DNA from: Microvelia longipes
Taxonomy: Eukaryota > Arthropoda > Insecta > Hemiptera > Veliidae
Assembly (NCBI GenBank): GCA_018340805.1
Contig: JACMZG010000008.1
Span: forward strand, 81,319,206-81,383,205
DNA length: 64,000 nt
Reading direction: 5' to 3'
Position 1 is the first letter of the stretch; each line of letters opens with the position of its first letter. Shown here piece by piece: positions 32,995 through 44,039 of this stretch. The notes below the pieces were generated by a model. The model was given only the letters and a program-made list of their open reading frames with translations, was not told the DNA's origin and ran no database searches. The translations under genes were made by a program, and so were the position numbers.

Positions 32995-33345
32995 CGGTTA
33001 GTCAAAGCAACTGATCTTAGTTGTGCTATCTGGAACATATTTTTTATGGCAATTGACCATCAAAAGTTTCAAAAATAATAAAAATTTCGAAATTCATGAA
33101 ACACTTTGAGGTTTAGCACGCATGTAGTCGTGTATAATACCGACAAATGTCTTAAGTTTCATCTCATTATCAGCATTAGTTCATTTTTTATATAATGACT
33201 AATGTAAGTTTTTTTTTTAAAATCAAGTAATTTACGTATATTAATTTATTTATCAAATTAATATACTAGCATATCTACGGGATTTTTGGATCATAAAAGT
33301 AAGCAGCATCGAGCGAGGTCAGTGCCTGGATGGATGAGCGCTGAC
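32995..33345 (+). mobile_element. 5S-derived repeat, 3'-truncated at the 5S core
   Basis: TTGTGCTATCTGGAACATAT, TTAGCACGCATGTAGTCGTG, TCTCATTATCAGCATTAGTT lead into the 5S-like segment 33289-33344 (GGATCATAAAAGTAAGCAGC, ATCGAGCGAGGTCAGTGCCT, GGATGGATGAGCGCTGAC). The copy stops exactly after the 5S-like segment and is followed by a T-rich tract. Confidence 0.8.
33289..33344 (+). other. 5S rRNA-derived segment
   Basis: Best-preserved middle and C-box part (GGTCAGTGCCTGGATGGATGAGCGC, 33317-33341) of the half-5S sequence. Same extent as in the other copies. Confidence 0.85.
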
Positions 33346-33694
33346 TATTTTTCTTTTTTTATTTTGTTTAAATAATGATTTTGACTATTGTTACCATGGA
33401 TTTTATAATGTAATTGTTTTTTTTGTGTTCTATTATAGCCCGAAGATGATCCAAAGGGAGTAGGAATAAATTGCGCTTTTATAAGAAACTTAGAAGAGAG
33501 CAAGAGAAGTCGTTTGTAAAACACCTTATTATATAAGAATAGAATAAAACATAACGTTAGGAAAATATTATTTATAAGGGTAAATACGACCTTTAAATGA
33601 CAGAAGTAAAAAGAAATATTCACTCTGAAAGTTATAAACTTAATATTATTCAATTATATGATCGTTTTGTCAATAAAAATAAAAATATTTCACA

Positions 33695-33800
33695 GCCGGA
33701 GAGCGTAAAGATATAAAACTGCTCCGGGATAAACTCTCCCTATCTGTTAGCAAAGTAAGGGTGCCCACGAAGTCCGGCAGTAAATACTACCGGACTTAAC
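33695..33800. other. Two GC-clamped hairpins
   Basis: CCGGAG/CTCCGG (about 33698-33726) and AAGTCCGG/CCGGACTT (33770-33777 with 33790-33797, 12-nt loop). They could be inner parts of an unrecognised inverted-repeat element. No other evidence. Confidence 0.5.
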
Positions 33801-34164
33801 TCAGTGGTCTAGGGTCACTCAAATATCATGTATATTTAATGCCCGACAGTTTTTTATGATTTCTCTAATAGTATTGAATTACTTTGATCAAAAAGAGACT
33901 TATATTTTTTACCTTACCCCATTACTGTTTTTATTGAATTTTCAATACATAAGAAAAATACGGTCAGACTATTTGGCAAAGATAAGATAAATTTAGACTA
34001 ACCAGTTAAATAATGATTTGAAATAAAACTTGTAAATTTCAGTTATAGTGTTTAAGTGTTATAATTTCATATGTATGTAGATGATTTGTTATCTTTTCAT
34101 GCAAATATATAATAATAATAATATCTTTATTTGCATAAAACATACCAGTTTGAAATGAGACAGG

Positions 34165-34445
34165 TGTCTCACACAATTAAATTGTGTCAACTATTCATGT
34201 TTTGAAAAACTCGGTAGTATCAAATAATATGAAAAAATACACGCAGAAACACGGGGCTGTATCCATTCCCAAAGAACACTTCGGGAATGGCTATGGTGAC
34301 TAGATAAAGGTAGGTGTCAAGCTGTAGACAATCAAAAGTTATACTCTGACCCACGGATTTGCGACCGGCCCTTGACTTAACGGAGGGTTAATAAGGATTA
34401 TTTAGCGTGTCCACCAAACGCTCCCCGTGCTATAGTCGACGCAAC
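34165..34445 (+). repeat. Dispersed repeat I, copy 1
   Basis: TTCATGTTTTG, CGGTAGTATCAAAT, GAATGGCTATGGTGACTAG, AGGTAGGTGTCAAGCTGTAG, ATACTCTGACCCACGGA and CTTGACTTAACGGAGGGTTA all occur in reverse complement at 50545-50905. The right side runs into a TA array (34457). Confidence 0.8.
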
Positions 34446-34455
34446 AGTTGCAATG

Positions 34456-34456
<1 letters not shown>

Positions 34457-34520
<64 letters not shown>

Positions 34521-34573
34521 TATATTAGTCTCCATTATTATTATTTTTAATAAACGTCCAATCAAGTGACTTT

Positions 34574-34661
<88 letters not shown>

Positions 34662-34662
34662 A
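34457..34662. repeat. (TA)n microsatellites (two arrays)
   Basis: Arrays at about 34457-34517 and 34577-34662, separated by 58 bp. The second immediately precedes the right part of family B copy 2. Confidence 0.95.
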
Positions 34663-34663
34663 A

Positions 34664-35104
34664 TATATCTGTGTGTGTGTATGAAACGAGATTTTTGTTC
34701 CCAGACGTTTTTATGGGACACAATACCTTTCGAATGCCTTCTCGGGTCGAAATAAAACTTAAAATAAAAATAAAACTTGCTAACGTCCCGAACACTATTG
34801 ATTATGAAATAAGTGTGACGTAATTAACCTACAATACTGACCCCAAAACATTAAAAACAAAAATCACAAATCTTTATATAGTGTTTAGATTAGGTTGCAA
34901 TGTTTTACACGTATACTACTATGAATGGTTCACAAATATACAAAGTTTTATTGTGTCAATATGTCATTGACATAATGTAAACAAATCATGTTTTTTCTCT
35001 TATTCAAAAATTCGTTTATATCGTGGCAGTATGCCACTTATAAAAACCTGTAATATGACAAACTGTTGAAGTACAACAACTTTATGGCCACAAAGCGGCT
35101 ACAA
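34664..35104 (+). repeat. Family B interspersed repeat, copy 2
   Basis: GTTTTTATGGGACACAATAC, TCGAATGCCTTCTCGGGTCG, GTGACGTAATTAACC (a mutated TGACGTCA), and hairpin GTGGCA-GTA-TGCCAC (35023-35037), then GGCCACAAAGCGGCTACAA. A hAT element interrupts the GC module; the remainder is 35817-35870 (GGTGGCGCGAAGCAGCC and GCCGC-GTA-GCGGC at 35846-35858). Confidence 0.8.
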
Positions 35105-35808
35105 CAAGCCTGGGCAAACTACAGCCCACGGGCCACATGCGGCCCACGAAACATTTTTATTTGGCTCGCAGGCAAAGTTGCAGTGTTTGGAAAAAGATAA
35201 AATAAATAAAAATTAAAAAAAAATATTAGGTATATAAGCAAATAAATTATTTAATTCAAAATTATTATGAAAAGTTAGATACCAAGATAAGGGAATAATG
35301 GATTGCTACTTTAACTTTAAAGTTTAGAGAAACAAAAACTAGTAAGATCAGAAACAAGTACATAAAGAGCGGCCGCCTTTCATATCAATTCTCATTGACG
35401 GATTCGGTGAATTTTAATTATTCTAGTAAATTTTTATTTTCACAATAATAAGAAAAAAAGCTATTTTGCCTTCTGTGAATTGCCGAAAAGGAGTTGATAA
35501 AATACAATCCCTTTGATCTTTTATTTTATAGAAATACTTTTTAAAATTATTTTTACACCTAGTACTCTAGCAAAATTTCTCTTCAGTTATATTTTAAGTT
35601 CTGACGAAGATACTCCGCTTTATTTATTCCGTTTAGTGCCAGAGTTCCCCAATTCCTATTCTTTGAGAATAAATTTGACTTTAGTAAAACACAAGCATAA
35701 CTGCAATTTGTTGCGGGTTTAGCATACTTTAAAATTTAAGGAATGCTGCCCGCGACTGGCGGTAAAAAGACTAAGCGGCCCGTAAAAAGAAACGTGTGCC
35801 CAGGCCTG
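35105..35808. mobile_element. hAT transposon, non-autonomous, 704 bp
   Basis: Left end CAAGCCTGGGCAAACTACAG and right end GTGTGCCCAGGCCTG are inverted. GGCTACAA (35097-35104) and GGCAACAA (35809-35816) are an 8-bp target duplication with one change. The terminal text GCCTGGGCAAACTACGGCCC with CACATGCGGCCC just inside is typical of an animal hAT group. A 69-codon frame (35513-35722) shows no transposase motif. Confidence 0.9.
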
Positions 35809-35871
35809 GGCAACAAGGTGGCGCGAAGCAGCCCCCAGCGTCGACGCCGCGTAGCGGCAAAGAGAGACTTT

Positions 35872-36172
35872 ATTACAATAGAGGCCCTATAGGTTGAATA
35901 ATAAAACGCCGAATCTGAACTCTGACTTTAAAATAATCAAATAAACAGTACAGAATTTCACTAACTCATAGATTAAAACGTTTAAAATACAAACACGAAC
36001 CATGTGTGTGAAAAGCTGGCATCAATTGATTTATTATAACCTTAACTCACTCTTGGAGAAGGTTACAATGTGGTTACACAGAGCCTCTGAGTACCCCAAA
36101 AGTATGTTTCAAGCTTTGCAATGTATTTAGTTAGGCCATGCCTTCTCTAGTAATATACCACTATGATTTAAC
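35872..36172 (+). mobile_element. Family C MITE, uninterrupted copy
   Basis: About 300 bp from TTTATTACAATAGAGGCCCT to GCCATGCCTTCTCTAGTAATA, the ends being inverted versions of TATTACTAGAGGGC. The interior includes TTGATTTATTATAACCTTAA then CTCACTCTTGGAGAAGGTTA. Comparison with this copy reveals the insertion in 21324-23362. No coding capacity. Confidence 0.8.
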
Positions 36173-36249
36173 ATAATTAACTATGTTTAAAGAAAAGAAT
36201 GAGCTAAGATGTTTTCTAATGGTAATATAAGAATAATTATAATTTCCGT

Positions 36250-36380
36250 TTTAGGACCTTTCGGCCATTCAGGGTATTCATCCTGCGGGAACCACCTCGG
36301 GTGGGTCACATCTACTATGCTCAAAGTAAAGCTAAAGTTAGCGAAATCTTTTTTACAAGAAATTCTATTCATAAAAAACG
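36250..36380 (-). mobile_element. tRNA-derived SINE (type 2), 5'-truncated
   Basis: Minus-strand copy of the body of the SINE at 4068: GGGACC-like start, GGTATTCATCCTGCGGGAAC, CACCTCGGGTGGGT and GTTAGCGAAATCTTTTTTA; the tRNA head is missing. Confidence 0.75.
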
Positions 36381-36930
36381 ATTCATACGACCGGAGCTAC
36401 GAAGGCAGATCAAGGTAATATTTATGATAATTATAAAATAATTTTATTCAAAACAAATTTTCTTTAACATTTTAATGCCTTCATAAACATTGATAAGGCT
36501 TTAATATCGTTTGAAGTCTCTTCGGTAAGATTTCCCTCCGATAACACTTTGTAACTCGGACAATCTTTCCATCAGCATACAAATTACAAGGATGAGTCAT
36601 CGCGAGGAAATTTACCCCAAATTCTAAATATTTATGTAAATCCGAATGAGTCACGGAAACCGGGAGCAACTTAATTAAGTGACAAAAATTTTATATCTTG
36701 ATTATAATCTTTCAATATTTTGAATTTTTCAGGTTAACATTCTTGTTTATTTATTTAAATGGCTAATATTTGAATAAATACTTGTTTTTAATGTGTTGTA
36801 ACAAATGTTTATTTCTTTATTTTATTATATTATTTATTTTTATTATAATCACCTTTTTCAAACTTTTGGATTTAAAAAATATCTGGGCCTTAGCCAGCAC
36901 AGAAGAAGTTCGTTGTGTCTTGCTGTTTTT
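36381..36930. other. Unique DNA with one protein-like open frame
   Basis: A minus-strand frame at 36481-36669 reads SVTHSDLHKYLEFGVNFLAM then THPCNLYADGKIVRVTKCYR, less repetitive than most frames here. There is no family match I know, and no splice or start context; probably chance. Confidence 0.3.
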
Positions 36931-36931
36931 T

Positions 36932-36935
<4 letters not shown>

Positions 36936-37017
<82 letters not shown>
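36936..37017. repeat. (TA)n microsatellite
   Basis: About 82 bp of pure TA, followed by TTTGTGTGAGTGTGTGTATG and then family B copy 3. Confidence 0.97.
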
Positions 37018-37021
<4 letters not shown>

Positions 37022-37039
37022 GTGAGTGTGTGTATGAAT

Positions 37040-37510
37040 ACACCTCGTACGTGTAATGTACGAGGTGTTTGATCTAAAACGCTTCAATGGACTTTGATAA
37101 CTTGCGATGATATCGCTTGATAACGCTTTCAGATCGAGATGGCACTTGCTATAAAAATAAACCTCAACATTAATGTTCGAAACCCTAATATTTATGAAAT
37201 TTGGATGACATCATTAACCCGCAATAGTGACCCAGTAAACATTTTAAAACCTCAAAAAAATTATTGATTGGGCTAAACTTTCATACAACATGTATGGTTA
37301 ACACTTTTCCATATAGCATTAATTGTCATCATTAATTCTGATTTTATCGATTGTCATATATAACATAAAATAATGTAAACATATCTTGTTTTATTGACTA
37401 ATACAACTTCGCTTATATCGTGGCAGTATGTCATTTAATAGTAATTGTGGCACTTCGCGGCCCTCCGCGCTTATTCGTTCACTCAGCGACCGAGGCGCAG
37501 TGGTGGGCTA
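37040..37510 (+). repeat. Family B interspersed repeat, copy 3
   Basis: GATAACGCTTTCAGATCGAG, GTTCGAAACCCTAATATTTA, TGACATCATTAACCCGCAAT (mutated TGACGTCA), TATCGTGGCAGTATG, and a decayed GC module with CACTTCGCGGCCCTCCGCGC. Near its left end ACACCTCGTAC/GTACGAGGTGT forms an 11-bp hairpin around GTGTAAT (about 37040-37068). Confidence 0.75.
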
Positions 37511-37730
37511 AGTGGCTTTTACATACAATGTGCAAACTCATTGTCAATAATTTTTTTGTATTTTTTTAAATTATGGCGATAAAACAAGAAATGTAAATAA
37601 ACTAAAGCCTATAATTGTATCTATTGCAAGATGCATTATTTATGTTCGTTGACGCCTTTAAAAGTAAAAATAATAAATATTGAATTTCATAAATATTTTT
37701 GAATATAATAAAATTTTTGAATTTTAATCT

Positions 37731-37916
37731 CGATTTCGGCACTGGAGGACAGGGGTTCTCAGCCCGGGCTATGCTCTAAGACTATATGAATCGTATATGT
37801 ATTAAAAAGATTTCGCCAACTTTAATTAATTCTAAGAGGATGCAACCCACCTGAGGTGGTTCCCGCAGGGTGAATACCCTGTTGGGCCCTGACGGCCCTA
37901 AAACGTGCATTTTATT
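37731..37916 (+). mobile_element. tRNA-derived SINE (type 2), head truncated
   Basis: Starts within the tRNA-like head (TTTCGGCACTGGAGGAC), keeps the B-box region AGGGGTTCTCAGCCC and the whole body to GGGCCCTGACGGCCC, and ends in (TTTA)n. Confidence 0.8.
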
Positions 37917-38376
37917 TATTTATTTATTTTTTATATTTTTAATTATGTTCAATCTGATTTTTAATGAAAAATATGTTGACTTTAATGCATGGAAACATAA
38001 ATTAATATGGAGATGGTATGCAAATTCATTTAATATCAACAGGTTAAAGGGCAAAGGGACACGATGCTAGGGGTAGACATGAACCAGGGTTGATGTGTAT
38101 AACTACACATACAAAACCTTTGTTGGTGAAAGGGCTTATGAACGTGTGGTCGTAATAACCTTCTTTGTGGTTTACAACGTTTGCTTGTGTACATTACATA
38201 ACTTCAAGACTTCAAGTATACCACAGTACTAAAACACATCCATGACACGTTTAAATCACTAGAATGGATATTGGAATAGGCCATTTAATTTCAATAAATG
38301 AAGCTAGGAATAAATAATAGTTAGATAAAGCATTTAAATTCTAAAAAGATTAAGTTTTACAGATAATTCTGCTGTT

Positions 38377-38379
<3 letters not shown>
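37917..38379. other. No feature seen
   Basis: Unique AT-rich DNA. A 66-codon frame at 37870-38070 begins inside the SINE and is not credible. Confidence 0.45.

Positions 38380-38411
<32 letters not shown>
38380..38411. repeat. Poly-T tract, 32 T
   Basis: Homopolymer preceded by GCTGTTGAC and followed by AATTATTATTTTATTT. It could be the poly-A tail of a minus-strand retroinsertion, but no insert is recognisable on its left. Confidence 0.95.
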
Positions 38412-38415
<4 letters not shown>

Positions 38416-38744
38416 ATTATTTTATTTAAGTGTGTGTTCCACTTTAGTACTACACACACTTTTAAGCATTACATGTAAAGAACCCTTATTTTACAAGGTA
38501 TTTGCATAATTAGTATAATTTCTCACCAGAAGCTTTCCGTTTATTTTAATATTTGAATTTAATCCCCCCCCCAAATTTTTTAATAAGAGAAAAGAACTAT
38601 AAGAACTTATATTACATCTAAGAACTCTTAGATGAAATATAATCCGCAAGAGTTATTCCTATGCTTTTGACGGTAATATACTTCAATCATTAATAGATAT
38701 TACTAGATTATTTTTCCCCTTATATGCTGGGGTATATAACCCTA

Positions 38745-38923
38745 TATACGTATATACATAGATACTTACATTCATACATATACACACTCAAACATATATA
38801 TATGTATATACATACATATACACACATATATACATACACATACATACACACATACACATACACACACATACACCCACACATATACATATACACACATACA
38901 TACATATACATACATATACACAC

Positions 38924-38955
<32 letters not shown>

Positions 38956-39232
38956 ATATACATACATACACATATATTTACACACATTCACATACATACA
39001 TAAATATACATACATACACACACATACACACATGTATACATATACATATATATACACACATACATACATATATATATACATATACATACACATACATACA
39101 CACACATACACATATACACACACACATACATACATACATACATATACACACATATAAACATACACATATACACACACATACATATATACACATACATACA
39201 TGCACATACATACACATACACACACACATACT
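38745..39232. repeat. (ATAC/ACAT)n microsatellite region
   Basis: Nearly 490 bp of TACA/ACAC/TATA variants. It keeps all six frames open for 79-177 codons as repetitive YTYIHT or VCVYMC peptides, which are artefacts. Confidence 0.97.
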
Positions 39233-39259
39233 TATAGTAATAGTAGTGCTGTTTTAGTG

Positions 39260-39890
39260 TAATAGTAATAATAATAATAATAATAATTAAATAAATAATA
39301 AAGCCTAAATAATTAAAGCCTTGTCGTTTAGTTCCTTTTTATGTGTTAGAACATAAAAATTGATTACTATATATATATATATTTCTTTCCATCTATTAAG
39401 GAAAGTTTAAAGTGGAAAAGCATTTTCCATAGAAGAACAATATAGTTTATCTATGGCATTTTTTAACCAAACTAAAATGACTGTACGAGTATATTAATAA
39501 TCTTAAAGAGACTCAACCTGATAATATCCATAATCATGATAAATAATGTACCTCATTACATCGTATAAAGTAAAAAATAAAGTTATACAAAATCGCTAGC
39601 GTTATCAAGAATAGTTTAATTACAATTCTTCCTAAAAATCTATAAGCAATGTTAAGTTAGAAAAGTTCACAGCCGAATAAAAATGGAATAGATTGATTAT
39701 TATCATTTGAGTGACATTCAAAAAATTTTTAACACCCCCAACAAGAAATTAATTTGTCCACTATCACCCACTCACTATGCAAAACACATATTTCGGACAC
39801 ACGTGCTCTGATCTCCTCCGGGAAAACCTGTTTTTAATTGAGGGTTATTTTTAATTCTAGTTTTATTTTTATTTTAAATCTGTACTTTAT
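39260..39890. other. No feature seen
   Basis: (AAT)n at about 39267-39290, then unique AT-rich DNA. Confidence 0.45.
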
Positions 39891-39941
39891 TAAAAAAAAT
39901 CGGATACGGGGTACCTCGGAACTTTTCTACCTTACATCGGA

Positions 39942-40086
39942 TTCGCAGCGCTCATCTTCTCTACTTAAGACTCGCTTCGCTTATCTTCTCTACTTAAGAC
40001 TCGCTTCGCTCATCTTCTCTACTTTAGACTCGCTTCGCTCATCTTTTCTACTTTAGACTCGCTTCGCTCGACTTCTTAATATAAAA
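39942..40086 (-). repeat. 29-bp tandem repeat, 5 units, each with a GCGAAGC core
   Basis: TTCGCTTCGCTCATCTTCTC plus TACTTTAGAC-type units start at 39942, 39971, 40000, 40029 and 40058, an exact 29-bp step. Other copies of the family carry one or two units at this site. Confidence 0.95.
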
Positions 40087-40154
40087 ATCACCAAATGTAA
40101 TGCAGCACACCTTTGGCTTCGCTTCGTTCGTCCCCAAAAAGAAAATAAATTGGT

Positions 40155-40199
40155 TTTTCCTAGCGGTCACCCATCCAGGCATTGACCTTGCTCGATGCA
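40155..40199 (-). other. 5S rRNA-derived segment, truncated
   Basis: Minus strand: GCATCGAGCAAGGTCAATGC, CTGGATGGGTGACCGCTAGG. It keeps the intermediate element and C-box region but loses the AAGTTAAGC start, replaced by a short inverted stretch GGATGGGTTGTGACCCATC. Confidence 0.8.
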
Positions 40200-40385
40200 G
40201 GATGGGTTGTGACCCATCAAATCCTGTAGATATACTTGTCGTATTAAAACGAAACTTAATTATTTGGAACGTAAACAAATACACAAGTACTAAATTTTAA
40301 CTCAATCAGATACATCAAAATTCTTCAATTTTTTATAAAAATTGTATTGAAGTCATTTGATAAAAGTTGAACTAATGCTGATCAT

Positions 40386-40906
40386 AAGGTAGGTTGGTAT
40401 TATAAAGAAGGTTGGTATTATATATTATCATAAGATAGGTTGGTATTATATATTATATAGTTAGGTAAGGTAGGTTGGTAATATATATAAGTAAGTTGGT
40501 TATAATATTATCATAAGATAGGTTGGTATTATATATTATCATAAGTTAGGTTGGTATTATATATTATCATAAGATAGGTTGGTATTATGTATAAGGTAAG
40601 TTGGTATTATATATTATCATAAGTAGGTTGGTTATAGGTTGGTATTATATATTATCATAAGGTAGGTTGGTATATATATTAGGGTAGGTTGGTATTATGT
40701 ATAAGGTAAGTTGGTATTATATATTATCATAAGATAGGTTGGTATTATGTATAAGGTAAGTTGGTATTATATATTATATAAGTTAGGTTGGGTATTATAT
40801 ATTAGCATAGGTAGTTGGTATATATATTAGTAGTTAGGTTGGTATATATATTATCATAAGATAGGTTGGTATTATATATTATCATAAGTTAGGTTGGTAT
40901 TATATA
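40386..40906. repeat. About 28-bp minisatellite, irregular, roughly 17-18 units
   Basis: Units of the form GTTAGGTTGGTATTATATAT plus TATCATAA with many indels. It begins exactly at the GCTGATCATAAG of the 5S-derived repeat, so it seems to have grown inside that element. Confidence 0.9.
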
Positions 40907-40911
40907 TGACT

Positions 40912-41260
40912 GTATGCGTGATAAATCTCGGCTTCCCCGCAATAAATCAAACATTTAACTCGGAATAATGACATGAGTCATTATTGCGGGTTAATGACGT
41001 CATGTAAATTTTTGCAAATAGCACAAAGAAATGATTAATTTTTAAATACGTTTCAACTCAGTAGCATTAATAGTCTGGGAGCTACGATGAAGACAGATAT
41101 ACACACACACTCACACACATACAGACAAACAACTTTGTGACAACTACTCACGAGGTCTTCAAGAAACCCTGAAACGGATAATTTATGTGAAATCTCCGTT
41201 TCGGATTTTTCTGCAAACAAAATACTTTTCCTATAAACCTACGGTAAAAATGAGAAAAAA
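40912..41260 (-). mobile_element. 5S-derived repeat, expanded copy, 5' part
   Basis: AATGACTCATTATTGCGGG..., TGACGTCA at 40995-41002, GGGAGCTACGATGAAGACAG, a CA-rich array, ACAACTTTGTGACAACTACT, and ATTTTTCTGCAAACAAAATA end block. Confidence 0.8.
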
Positions 41261-42564
41261 TAAAAATAAAGTAGCCTTCGAATTTTGACCAAGAGTTATT
41301 TATATTTAAGCTATCTAACGATGTGTTGTACGTCGAAAAACAGTTAAAAACACTAATGTAAAGTAAAACATTAAAACACATTATCTTTTAATTAAATAAA
41401 AGGATTAAGAAATTCAGACAAACAAATATAAAAAATAAATAAAATTTTAAAAACTGGATTGTGAAAGAACGCGTTTACTACATCTGATTAAAAATAAAAT
41501 AAAAAGATAAATAATTAAATTAAAGAAAATATCAGATGTAATCTTTGATTTTTCAAAATTTATACTTTGTATTTTTCTTCAAAAATTATTAACTTTATTT
41601 TATTTTACAAAATAAAAGGAAAAATACCCGCCCTAAAATAAAAAAAAAATGATTTATTTATATAATTTTTGTAATAAACTAAACAAATATTTTTATTAAT
41701 TATTATAATATTAAGTTGTGAGTTTGTTAAAAGTGAGTCACAATATTTAAGTAATTTTTTTTATTTTTAATATTTGTTTTATTCTTTTAATAAATTTTGA
41801 ATTATTAACTGAGTCAAAAAACGGAATCTTATAGTTTATTTAAGGCAGTTTTTTTTTTAGAAAAGTTGCGCCCATATGTTCAGTAAAGTTTTTTCTTATC
41901 TTGATCATTATTTTTCATATTTTTTTTTATAAAATTTAATACTTCTAAAAGATGCCGCTTGTTAGACAGCGCTTGTTTACTTCTTTTTCTTTATTTTTTC
42001 ATAAATTTATTTTTTAGAATCATCTTACATTAAAATTAACAAAATATATGTTTCATTCATTGTTTTAAGTATTAAATTTGTTAGAATAATATAATAAATT
42101 TAGCGAAAAAAAGTTTTAAATGTTTTAAGAAAACTGCCATCTAGATAAAAAGTAATATTTTTAGGATTATATAAAACAAATTTAAATGCGAAATACTTGT
42201 TTAAACGCAAACATGAAGTTTTGTCATCTAAGTTTAAGAGTTATTCGTTAAGTAAATTGCAGCTCAGAGAAAAAAATAAAGTAAATTCTAAACAAATGCC
42301 CGTAAAATACGCTCGAATTTAAATTGCCCAGCAAGTTTTCATTTCTTTATTTAGGTTATATCTATGAATGATTAATATAGGTATAAATAAAAATAAAATA
42401 AAACATAAAACATCAGTCTTGAGAAAAATTTACAAAAAGGATCTAAATTTCACAGGGTTTTTGTTGTGGTTGTTTTATATTTTTAACATTTTTTTGGGTT
42501 TGGGTTTCATTACTTACAACAATCTGCGGGCGTAGCTTTGGTGATATATAAATAAACTATAAAT
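41261..42564. other. Very AT-rich unique DNA
   Basis: Runs of A and T, no element or coding frame recognised. Confidence 0.5.
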
Positions 42565-44039
42565 ATTGTTAATATTGAGATAGGGTATGCCCTATCTAGT
42601 AATATTATAGCCCAAAAGGGGACTATAAGGTTGCAAGGTTATGCCCAACTCAGTCGGTAACACTAATAGGGCCGTGGTTAAGATTAACCATTTCCAACTA
42701 GACATTAACCAGATCTTGAAAGACGGTAATTTTATAGGCGCCGCTCCATTTGTGAAAACATCGGTAAGTCTGAACCAGGGAAGAGGTAAGGTAATAAAAC
42801 ACAAAAAGGTAAACAATATTTACTAGACAAACAGAGGCCAGACCCTTTGGAAAATGGAGAATCCAAAGTAAGGATGGGTAGGAAAAGAGGAAAAGGTAAG
42901 CACGCCACCAGACACCACAGACTCTAGGAAGGGAAGGCCTTTTTAAGGCCCACAAATATCTTAAAGTGACAGGTAAGGTACTTAATCCTAGTAAGCCAAT
43001 AAAAGCAAATATGCTTGATAAATTGTGTACTGTGGCATAAATTATGTACAAAACATAAATAGATCTTGCCCAGTACATAAATAAAATAATATAAGCTGAA
43101 TGAATTATTGCTTAAATGAAAAGAAATCTAAATGAACGTCTATGGGCTCTATGGCCATAAAAATGAAATGATCTAATTGGAAAGTATTCAAGATTACTTA
43201 ATATGTAAGTATAAACCAAACAAGTAACTAATAAATTATAAATGAACCTAATTACACACAATCTGTCAATATTAGGATCCTGGGGCCCCTTACAATAGTA
43301 TCCTGCAGACAGTCTTCTGTCTGCCCTAACCATACTACTGGGCTTACATGATATATTAAAATAATAAATAAAAAGAAAAATAGGTGGCGAATGGGCACCA
43401 AACTTCTAGTGCCCACCGCAAAAGAGGTGGTGATGATGGTGAAGGGTAGAGGAAGGTTTGTTAGGAGAAATACTGTAACCCACAGCAGATCTTATGCTGG
43501 GATTATCCACAACTAAACTGGTTGGGTCTAACCTGACAGCAGCACGACAGTTCACTAAATTATTGGTCAGTCACCAATATGACTAGCAGCATCAATGCCC
43601 TAAGAAATAGGCACACTCAGCCAACCACAACTACGGTAAACAGGAAAAACCAGGTAACTTAACTCCTACCACAATAGAGCTAACTATCCACTATTAATGG
43701 TCTGGCAACCTTAATCCAACTAAGTTGGGGCCGTAATAGACTAAAACTTTGCCTAAACCAAAACTTAGCACATGGCCCAAACTTTGGCCAAACAGAACCT
43801 TCTCACCGGTTACACCTCCCTTCCCTACAAAAAGAAAACAGTGCTACCAACTTAAATAAAAGACAAAAAAACCTAAATTAAGACAAGCAAACCTGCAAAA
43901 GCGCAATGGCGCCAAAATTCAAACAAAATTATAAAAACTAATTTCAAAAAGTTTGAATAACAAACAAAACAATTGCTACAATATTTCTATATTACTAGCT
44001 TTCTAGTAATATAGAAAGCTAGTAATAGTTATATAGTTG
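42565..44039. other. GC-richer unassigned segment between inverted family C-type ends
   Basis: The left border carries TTGAGATAGGGTATGCCCTATCTAGTA and the right border the inverse CATACCCTATCTCAATAC (from 44070). In between, composition is less AT-rich than its surroundings, with hairpins GCAGACAG/CTGTCTGC (43305-43324) and TTTCTATATTACTAG/CTAGTAATATAGAAA (43984-44017). A 126-codon minus-strand frame (42698-43078) is hydrophobic without a recognised motif. It could be a transposon of about 1.5 kb or part of a retroelement; I cannot decide. Confidence 0.35.

Larger units (their letters stand above)
39893..40385 (-). mobile_element. 5S-derived repeat, expanded copy, 3' part
   Basis: GGGGTACCTCGGAACTTTTC, then a tandem array of 29-bp units (39942-40086), the 5S-like core (40155-40199, minus), AAACGAAACTTAATTATTTG and AACTAATGCTGATCATAAG. 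The copy resumes after a minisatellite at about 40912 and runs to about 41260 with TGACGTCA (40995-41002), ACACACACACTCACACACAT and AAAATACTTTTCC. Confidence 0.85.

Noticed and set aside
36481..36669. Minus-strand exon (SVTHSDLHKYLEF-like)
   Set aside because: Looks somewhat protein-like but has no splice sites, family or conserved partner; left as a low-confidence note.
38724..39257. Six overlapping frames of 79-177 codons
   Set aside because: All are translations of the ATAC/ACAT microsatellite, repetitive and open on both strands at once.
42698..43078. 126-codon minus-strand gene encoding a membrane protein
   Set aside because: Hydrophobic composition is expected of TTT/TTA-rich strands; no start context, conserved motif or partner exon. 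The plus strand of the same stretch is also partly open.
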